Below, piece by piece: positions 52,037-58,136 of a stretch of 58,136 bases of DNA. This stretch comes from Bacteroidales bacterium (GTDB lineage: Bacteria; Bacteroidota; Bacteroidia; Bacteroidales; JAUNSR01): the NCBI GenBank assembly GCA_030539115.1, contig JAUNSR010000021.1:1-58136 (forward strand), given 5' to 3'. A model generated the notes under the pieces. That model worked only from the letters and a program-made list of their open reading frames with translations. It was not told where the DNA came from and made no database searches. Every line of letters starts with the position of its first letter. The first letter of the stretch is position 1. Both the position numbers and the translations under genes were made by a program.

Positions 52037-53869
52037 ATGAAACACATACTTTTTATTTCTCTTTTTTGTTTTTTCTTAACCTCGGTTTTTGGAAAGGAGA
52101 TTAATCTTGAGAACAGGAAGATGCCTAAGCATCCAAGGCTTATTTTGTTGAAAGGTGAGGAGAAGAAGCTGAAAAAACAAATACAAAAGGATTCTTTGTG
52201 GAGCTCTATTAATGAGAAGATGATTAAAAGAGCCGACAATCTTTTGGAAAAACCTCTCAGTCAAAGAAAATTAACCGGAAGAAGACTGCTTTCTGTATCA
52301 AGAGACAATCTTGCTAAGATTTTCTGCCTTAGTTACGCATATAGAATGACAAATGACAAAAAATATGCCCTAAGTGCTGAAAAGGAGATGGTTAATATGG
52401 CTGAATTCAGCGACTGGAATCCTTCTCATTTTCTTGATGTTGCAGAGATGTGTATGGCAATATCAATAGGCTATGATTGGCTTTATGATGTTATCTCTGA
52501 TGATACAAAAAACATAGTTAAGGAGGCAATAAGAACAAAAGCTCTTGAGCCATCCTTTAATAAAAAGTATAATTGGTTTGTAACTGCTGAGAATAACTGG
52601 AATCAGGTTTGCCATTCGGGCGTTTCATTCGGGGCATTGGCAGTATGGGAGGAAAATCCTCAATATAGTGCCTCAATAGTTGAAAGGGCAATTGAAAACA
52701 TGGCTATACCAATGAAACTTTATGCCCCGGCAGGCGCTTATCCCGAAGGATGCAGCTATTGGGAGTATGGCACATCTTTTAATGTGCTTTTCCTAAGCGC
52801 TATAGATAAAATATTTAAGTCTGATTTTGGTCTTTCCTCCATACCTGGATTCCTTAAAACAGGAGAATATGCCACTCAGATGATAACTCCCTCTTTGAAT
52901 ACTTTTTGTTACAGCGATAATGGGGGTAGAGCGATTTTTTCTCCTACAATTTTCTGGTTCTATAATAAGACAAAAGATACAAGCTTGCTTTTTATGCCGA
53001 AGAAAATTCTTGAAAAGAGCAGAAATGATTCTTATGTCAATGACAGGATAGCTCCCGCAATGATTATTTGGGGAGCGGCAGCAGGTTTTTCTTCTCCAAA
53101 ATATCCGAAAAATACCTTTTGGATAGCTGATGGCGAAAATCCGGTTTGCATTATCAGGGAAAATTTTAATGATGAGAAGGCTGCCTATGTTGGCGTTAAG
53201 GCTGGCTCTCCGTTTGTTAATCACGGACACATGGATGTCGGCAGTTTTATTTTTGAATCTGATGGAGTGAGATGGGCTCTTGATATGGGCGCAGAGAATT
53301 ATACAAATTTGGAGGCTGCAAAGGTGGATTTATGGAATAGAAGTCAAAATTCAGGAAGATGGGATGTGTATAGATATAATAATTTTGCTCATAATACTTT
53401 GACAATTAATGGGAAATATCAAAAGGTTAAAGGAAATGCAAAATTTAATGCCTTTGACAGAAGTGAGAAATCTCCATTTGTGTATATGGATTTGTCGGAT
53501 ATATATAGTGAAGATGCAAAAATGGTGACGAGAAAGGTCGGTTTGATCGACAATCGAGTGCTTGTGGTGAGTGATACAGTGGTAATTAAAAATGAGAATA
53601 ATGATAATTCTGTGGCATGGTCGTTAATTACTGAGGGTAACCCCACAATTGATGAAAATAATGTGGTTTGGCTTGAGAAAAATGGCAAAAAGGTTAAGCT
53701 ATATAACAATATGATTGGTAAAGGCAGTTGGAGCATAGAAGATGCCAAGCCTTCGACTACTTATGAATCAAAAAATAATGGGGTGAAAATAGTTCGTTTT
53801 ACTTATAATGACAAAAAGTTTTTAAATCCATTTATACTTGAAACTAAAATTGAGAGAATAGCAAATTAA
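52037..53869 (+). CDS. Heparinase II/III-like polysaccharide lyase
   Basis: 610 aa with a signal peptide ending near VFGK. The N-terminal (alpha/alpha)-toroid contains ENNWNQVCHSG (187-193) and GAYPEGCSYWEYGTSF (233-248), including Tyr241/Tyr244 candidates for the lyase acid/base. The beta-sandwich domain starts with NHGHMDVGSFIFES (395-408) and carries the conserved His-x-His-x-Asp. That order matches heparinase II/III-type lyases of several PL families; the family number and glycan cannot be fixed from sequence alone. It is exported, follows an esterase, and may produce unsaturated uronates that feed KduI/KduD. Confidence 0.83.
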   Translation: MKHILFISLFCFFLTSVFGKEINLENRKMPKHPRLILLKGEEKKLKKQIQKDSLWSSINEKMIKRADNLLEKPLSQRKLTGRRLLSVSRDNLAKIFCLSYAYRMTNDKKYALSAEKEMVNMAEFSDWNPSHFLDVAEMCMAISIGYDWLYDVISDDTKNIVKEAIRTKALEPSFNKKYNWFVTAENNWNQVCHSGVSFGALAVWEENPQYSASIVERAIENMAIPMKLYAPAGAYPEGCSYWEYGTSFNVLFLSAIDKIFKSDFGLSSIPGFLKTGEYATQMITPSLNTFCYSDNGGRAIFSPTIFWFYNKTKDTSLLFMPKKILEKSRNDSYVNDRIAPAMIIWGAAAGFSSPKYPKNTFWIADGENPVCIIRENFNDEKAAYVGVKAGSPFVNHGHMDVGSFIFESDGVRWALDMGAENYTNLEAAKVDLWNRSQNSGRWDVYRYNNFAHNTLTINGKYQKVKGNAKFNAFDRSEKSPFVYMDLSDIYSEDAKMVTRKVGLIDNRVLVVSDTVVIKNENNDNSVAWSLITEGNPTIDENNVVWLEKNGKKVKLYNNMIGKGSWSIEDAKPSTTYESKNNGVKIVRFTYNDKKFLNPFILETKIERIAN

Positions 53870-54000
53870 TAGGAATTATTGATTCTCTTTAGTGAATTGA
53901 AAATTCATATTATTACTTTTTCTTGAATGATTTTTTATTGCGGTATGATTTGACTTAAAAACTAATATATGTGATAAAACAATTTTGATAGTTACATATT

Positions 54001-54049
54001 AAATCTCTTTTTGAAAAGACTTGTCTTGTCTTTTCAAAAAGAGATTTTT
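54001..54049. terminator. Very strong terminator after the esterase-lyase operon
   Basis: A perfect 20-bp stem (54001-54020 with 54028-54047), 7-nt loop, followed by T's. It can act for the convergent minus-strand gene as well. Confidence 0.9.
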
Positions 54050-54143
54050 GTTTTATATGTTGTTTTATATCTTGATCGTTTTAGATACGTTTATAAAAAG
54101 ATAAACAATAATCTTTTCCACTCTTTTTGAAATGCAAATCATT

Positions 54144-54677
54144 TTACATCATCATCCAACCAGGACCCTCTTCTCCATACATAGGCATCCATTCAGGCCA
54201 TTCATTAGGTCTTTCCGTTCCGCAATCCCATCCATTTGGAGTCCAACAATTGTTCATTAAATAATTGTATCTCCAGTTTCTTTGCTGAAAACGGGGAGCA
54301 ACTTGTTGGTAAGCCCTGACTTGTTGATCTGAAAGGGTTGCTTTATAGGAATCATTTTGAGAATCTACAGCCTTTTGAAGCTCCTCTTTAGAGACCTGAG
54401 GGTTTTTGGTAAGGGTTTTTATCTTTTGATCGTATGTTTTGTTTATTTTGTGGGCAGCAACTACCTGAGTTGAGTCAATAACGCCCTCTTCAAGAAGTAG
54501 AAAAGTCATATATTCAGCTGTTGGCAAAGAATCGGTAACAAATACCACCTCTTCTAAGGGAATAATTTCAATTTCTTCCTCCTCTGTTACCGGTGTATTT
54601 TCATTTTCTTCTGCTTGTGAAAAACAAAAGGTTGACAACCCAAGAAATATGCCCAATAATATAACTGATTTTTTCAT
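54144..54677 (-). CDS. Secreted protein of unknown function, acidic with a helical core
   Basis: 177 aa. Signal peptide ends near FSQA (residue 21). An acidic stretch (EEEEIEIIPLEEV) is followed by a charged helical region with SDQQVRAYQQVAPRF, which faintly recalls Spy/LTXXQ-type periplasmic chaperones, though no LTxxQ motif is present. The C-terminus is Trp/Pro/Met-rich (WTPNGWDCGTERPNEW, then GWMMM), with two cysteines that may pair. I do not recognise a family. It is monocistronic, sharing a bidirectional terminator on one side and lying 496 nt from the rhamnosidase on the other. Confidence 0.6.
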   Translation of the reverse strand: MKKSVILLGIFLGLSTFCFSQAEENENTPVTEEEEIEIIPLEEVVFVTDSLPTAEYMTFLLLEEGVIDSTQVVAAHKINKTYDQKIKTLTKNPQVSKEELQKAVDSQNDSYKATLSDQQVRAYQQVAPRFQQRNWRYNYLMNNCWTPNGWDCGTERPNEWPEWMPMYGEEGPGWMMM

Positions 54678-55173
54678 ATCAATATCGCTTTTAGATTGGT
54701 GAAAAAAAATATAAAACCTTGTATTGATAAAACGTGATAATGGCCAATAAAGTTTTTTGAAAGGATGCTTTTAAACATTATTATTCTTAGGGCGTGAAAG
54801 TTTTAAAAATGTCAGATTGATAAAATATAATTGTTAATTATAAAAAATATACTGTTGTTCTGCAAGTAGCAGAATCTGTTGATTTGTTAAATGAATGAAA
54901 ATTATATATTCCTCTATTGTCGCTTTCCAATAGTGTGGTAAATAGTAAAAATATTGTAAGGATTTGATAAATGACACCAAAAACGAACCATTTATTATTA
55001 ATAATAAAAATTTCAGCTTATGTCAAAAATATAAACAATTTATTAAAAAATACAAATAAGGTATAAATATTATGTCCTATTTTTATCACATATTTCAAAG
55101 TCTATGTTTTTTCTGAAAAATATAGAGGAAATATAGTTATTGATTTCCTATTTATGATCTAATTCCAATCTAT
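54678..55173. promoter_or_regulatory. Divergent regulatory region upstream of the rhamnosidase
   Basis: 496 bases without a gene. It holds the 17-bp palindrome TTCTGC-N5-GCAGAA (54858-54874), flanked on both sides by CTGTTG, and an AGGAAAT/ATTTCCT inverted repeat in the stretch just before the rhamnosidase. They are candidate operators for control of either neighbour. Confidence 0.4.
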
Positions 55174-57891
55174 ATGAAACACGTATTATTTCTATTGTTG
55201 CTATCCGTAATAGTTTCCTGCAGCCGACCTGTAGAAAATGGTGTTAAGATATATGATTTAAAAACAGACAAGAAGGTAAATCCTGAAGGCATTAATCCGG
55301 CTTCTCCATGTTTTATGTGGAAAATTAATTCCGCAAAGAGAGATATTGTTCAAACAGGCTATGTTTTGCAAATAGCCAAGAGCGAGAAGTCTCTTAAAAA
55401 CAAGGAGGAGCTTATCTATGATTCAGGTATAATAAATACAGATCAATCCAATTTTGTTTATGCTCAAAATGCAAAGTTTGAACCAAATTTGACCTACTAT
55501 TGGAGGGTAAATGTGATAACAAACCAAGGAGAAAGCGGCTGGAGCAAAATACAAAAGTTTGGAACATCTTTCCCTGAAAAATATCAATGGAATGGAAAAT
55601 GGATTGGAGAGGACTCTCTCTCAAATCAGGGTGAATCAATTAATGGAAATACAAGGTTGGCGGCAAGATATTTGAGAAAAACATTTAATGCCAAGAGAGG
55701 AATTAAAAAAGCTACTCTGAATATCTCCGGATTAGGTTCATATATTCCTTTTGTTAATGGTGAAAGAGTGGGGGATGATGTTTTTGCTCCTCTTCCAACT
55801 CTTTATACTACATCCATCTATTATAACAGCTATGATGTTACTTCATTAATAAAAACAAGTCAGAATGTCTTGGGAGTTGTCTTAGGCAATGGCAGATTTC
55901 TTGCAATGCGTTCAAATATGGTATCCTTTGGTTTGCCAAGAATGATTGCCGAACTTGTAATTGTTTATAAGGATGGTTCAAAGGAGGAAATAATCTCTGA
56001 TGAAACCTGGAAGATAACATCAAAAGGACCTATCATAGCCAACAATGAATTTGATGGAGAAGATTATAATGCTAATCTTGAGATAAAAGATTGGAACAAG
56101 TTTAAGTTTGACGACTCTTCTTGGAAAAATGTCGACCTTATGAATGCTCCCGGCGGCGAGCTGATAGCTCAATCTGCCCCTAATATTAAGGTTATGGATA
56201 CCATAAAACCGGTTTCTATAAAGAAAACTCCAAAAGGAAGCTATATGGTTGATATGGGACAGAATATGGTTGGATGGTTGAAGGTCAATCTTGATGGAAA
56301 GAAGGATAAAAACGTATCTCTTAAGTTTGCAGAAACTTTAATCAATGACTCAACTTTATATTTGGCTAATTTCCGTTCAGCTCGCTCTGAAGATAATTAT
56401 ATCCCCTCTAAAGATGGGGCATTTACCTGGGAGCCATCTTTCGTTTATCATGGATTTCGATTTGTAGAGATAAGCGGAGTTGAAAATGAGCCTAAGGCGG
56501 AAAATCTTCTTGGCGTTGTGGTTTATGACCAGATGGATAATTCGGGAAAAATCACAACTTCAAATCAACTGATGAATAAGCTTTTTGAAAATTCATTCTG
56601 GGGAATTAGAGGAAACTATAGGGGGATGCCAACAGACTGCCCGCAAAGGGATGAAAGACTTGGCTGGCTTGGCGATAGGGCTACAGGAGCTTATGGAGAG
56701 GCTTATGTTTTTGACAATGAGCTAATGTATAAAAAATGGCTCAAGGATATAGAAGATTCTCAGAGCCCTGATGGGTGCATCTCTGACGTTTCTCCTCGCT
56801 ATTGGACTTTATACAGCGGAAATGTCACTTGGCCTTCTGCTTATTTCTATGTTGCAGACATGCTTAACAAGCAGTATGGCGACAAAGAGGGTATAATAAA
56901 ACATTATGATTCCATGAAGAAATGGGTTAATTATACCAAGGATAATTTTATGAATGATAATATTATCGTAAAGGATACTTATGGTGATTGGTGTATGCCT
57001 CCGGAATCGCAGGAGTTAATACATTCTCAGGATCCGGCTCGTAAAACTCCGGCTGAAGTACTTAGTACTACCGTTTATTATGATATATTAAGAAAAATGG
57101 CTGATTTTGCTCATATCAGCGGTAATGATGATGATATTGTCTATTATATGGATCTGGCAAATCAGGTTAAAGAGGCCTACAACAAGAAGTTCTTTAATAA
57201 AGAAAAAGGCTGTTATGGAAATAATACTGTAACAGGTAACATTCTTTCTCTTCGTCTTGGACTTGTTCCGGAGGGCGAAGAGGGCAAAGTTTTTGATAAC
57301 ATAATTAATGTGACTGAAAATGATTTTGCAGGCCATGTAAGTACCGGTGTTCTTGGAATACAGCATCTGATGAGAGGTCTTACTGAGAATGGACGTGGCG
57401 ATTTGGCTTATAAGCTTGTAAATAATGAGACTTATCCAAGTTGGGGATACATGATAAATAATGGAGCTACAACAATTTGGGAGCTTTGGAATGGAAATAC
57501 TGCTGATCCTGCCATGAACTCAGGTAATCATGTCATGCTGCTTGGAGACCTTATTATCTGGTATTTTGAGAAGATTGTCGGAATAGCGAATTCTCCTGAA
57601 AGCGTAGGTTTTAAGCAGATTCTTATGAACCCATATTTCCCTGAGGGGCTTGCTTCTGCAAAAGGAAGCTATGAGTCTTTGTATGGAACTATTGTAAGTG
57701 ATTGGAAAATAGATGATAACAAGCTTAATTGGAATATTTCTATTCCCGGCAATAGCAGCGCTGTTGTAATGATACCTTCAAGATTTAATGTAGATGTTGA
57801 TGCTATACCAAATGTGAAAAGTTCTGATAAAGAGGATGGTTATACTAAGGTGGTTCTTGGCTCAGGCGATTATAACATTGTAAGTTTGTAG
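55174..57891 (+). CDS. Alpha-L-rhamnosidase (GH78), probable lipoprotein
   Basis: 905 aa. Lipobox VSC with Cys16. An N-terminal fibronectin-III-like domain (about 25-130) is followed by the GH78 beta domains (SGLGSYIPFVNGERVGDD) and a linker GEDYNANLEIKDW. The catalytic (alpha/alpha)6 barrel has TDCPQRDERLGWLGD (487-501) with the general acid Glu494, and DGCISDVSPRYW. NNGATTIWELWNG and PASMNSGNHVMLLGD-like residues close the barrel. It removes alpha-linked rhamnose from plant glycans such as rhamnogalacturonan I or glycoproteins. It is complete within the window, with short repeats after it. No SusC/SusD pair is next to it. Confidence 0.95.
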   Translation: MKHVLFLLLLSVIVSCSRPVENGVKIYDLKTDKKVNPEGINPASPCFMWKINSAKRDIVQTGYVLQIAKSEKSLKNKEELIYDSGIINTDQSNFVYAQNAKFEPNLTYYWRVNVITNQGESGWSKIQKFGTSFPEKYQWNGKWIGEDSLSNQGESINGNTRLAARYLRKTFNAKRGIKKATLNISGLGSYIPFVNGERVGDDVFAPLPTLYTTSIYYNSYDVTSLIKTSQNVLGVVLGNGRFLAMRSNMVSFGLPRMIAELVIVYKDGSKEEIISDETWKITSKGPIIANNEFDGEDYNANLEIKDWNKFKFDDSSWKNVDLMNAPGGELIAQSAPNIKVMDTIKPVSIKKTPKGSYMVDMGQNMVGWLKVNLDGKKDKNVSLKFAETLINDSTLYLANFRSARSEDNYIPSKDGAFTWEPSFVYHGFRFVEISGVENEPKAENLLGVVVYDQMDNSGKITTSNQLMNKLFENSFWGIRGNYRGMPTDCPQRDERLGWLGDRATGAYGEAYVFDNELMYKKWLKDIEDSQSPDGCISDVSPRYWTLYSGNVTWPSAYFYVADMLNKQYGDKEGIIKHYDSMKKWVNYTKDNFMNDNIIVKDTYGDWCMPPESQELIHSQDPARKTPAEVLSTTVYYDILRKMADFAHISGNDDDIVYYMDLANQVKEAYNKKFFNKEKGCYGNNTVTGNILSLRLGLVPEGEEGKVFDNIINVTENDFAGHVSTGVLGIQHLMRGLTENGRGDLAYKLVNNETYPSWGYMINNGATTIWELWNGNTADPAMNSGNHVMLLGDLIIWYFEKIVGIANSPESVGFKQILMNPYFPEGLASAKGSYESLYGTIVSDWKIDDNKLNWNISIPGNSSAVVMIPSRFNVDVDAIPNVKSSDKEDGYTKVVLGSGDYNIVSL

Positions 57892-57903
57892 CAAGAGTCT
57901 AAG

Positions 57904-57987
57904 TTTTCAATTTTAATTGATAAGAAAATTTATCAATCGAACAAAAAGAAGAGCTCATAGACTTACCTTTCAGTTTTAATTGATAAG
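57904..57987 (+). repeat. Direct repeat of about 20 bp after the rhamnosidase
   Basis: TTTTCAATTTTAATTGATAA at about 57904-57923 recurs as TTTCAGTTTTAATTGATAAG at about 57968-57987 with one mismatch in the shared part. The first copy also forms a weak hairpin with TTTATCAAT just after it. Confidence 0.55.
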
Positions 57988-58058
57988 TAGAATATTGCCA
58001 AAGCAATAATAATTGTTTTCTTAAAAATTAATATCGAAAGGATTAAAAATATTATTTG

Positions 58059-58136
58059 TCAGTGCTTAAATGATATTGATTTGGGCTTAAATTATATTAG
58101 TCATTGATAAAATTATATTAGTCATTGCTTAAATGA
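58059..58136 (+). repeat. Degenerate tandem repeats with 21-bp period, running off the window
   Basis: AAATTATATTAGTCATTG occurs at 58089-58106 and again at 58110-58127, exactly 21 bp apart. GTCAGTGCTTAAATGA (58059-58074) reappears as GTCATTGCTTAAATGA (58121-58136) with one change. The array may continue past the end. Confidence 0.6.

Overview
The window is a contiguous, AT-rich stretch of chromosome from a member of the Bacteroidota, most likely the order Bacteroidales. The evidence is the gene families present (DUF4290-murA-rimM, DUF5063 next to a DEDD exonuclease, DUF4468, DUF3810, DUF4861, Porin_10, BACON/BspA-type lipoproteins), -7 boxes of the TAnnTTTG type, and starts that mostly lack a Shine-Dalgarno sequence. 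The genus cannot be told. I see no rRNA, tRNA, CRISPR array, insertion sequence, integrase or prophage gene.

Layout. 1-3720: a transcription terminator from an off-window gene, a long AT-rich leader, then kduI-kduD and a DUF4861 lipoprotein, which finish the degradation of unsaturated uronates from pectin-like or other acidic polysaccharides. 3724-5970: dnaK behind a nested dyad and a sigma-54-like -24/-12 element. 5969-9404: a gene-poor AT-rich gap, a TlpA-like thiol protein, a TPR-like secreted protein and a DUF4468 protein. 9640-15490: a minus-strand rseC-rnfBCDGEA operon for ferredoxin:NAD oxidoreduction coupled to ion transport. 15600-18520: a substrate-binding-domain protein and a large outer-membrane porin. 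18520-20550: a long intergenic region with phased direct repeats, then two half-size chromate-transporter genes. 20500-28900: a NUC1-type endonuclease, pepT, a single-domain response regulator next to gcvT, miaA, and two lipoproteins (BspA-like and transglutaminase-like). 29100-36750 (minus strand): a Cys-rich PAS histidine kinase, an MFS/HlyD efflux pair, a small membrane protein, and a housekeeping run (exonuclease, DUF5063, nadD, gmk, yicC). 37059-40760: tsaB, DUF4290, murA and rimM. 41212-47181: gltB-gltD (glutamate synthase). 47880-57891: a decayed CE15-like esterase, a glycerophosphodiesterase, a DUF3810 fusion protein, an esterase, a heparinase-II/III-like lyase and a GH78 rhamnosidase, which looks like a carbohydrate-degradation island without SusC/SusD. 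The window ends in short tandem repeats.

How the parts fit. The two ends both point to breakdown of acidic, rhamnose-containing plant or host polysaccharides. The centre is anaerobe-type energy metabolism (Rnf), nitrogen assimilation (GltBD) and conserved cell-wall, translation and nucleotide genes.

Most notable non-coding signals: (1) an ungapped 74-bp repeat, 68/74 identical by my count, upstream of rnfB and downstream of gltD, foldable as a three-way junction; (2) an array of ACCGTC motifs at exact 21-bp spacing upstream of the chromate-transporter pair; (3) the sigma-54-like promoter and dyad before dnaK. Protein oddities include TAAT instead of [ST]GAT at the flavinylation sites of both RnfD and RnfG, Asp in place of the fosfomycin-target Cys in MurA, and a DUF3810 fusion protein. 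I found no clearly new multi-gene system. The repeat elements are the best candidates for something undescribed.
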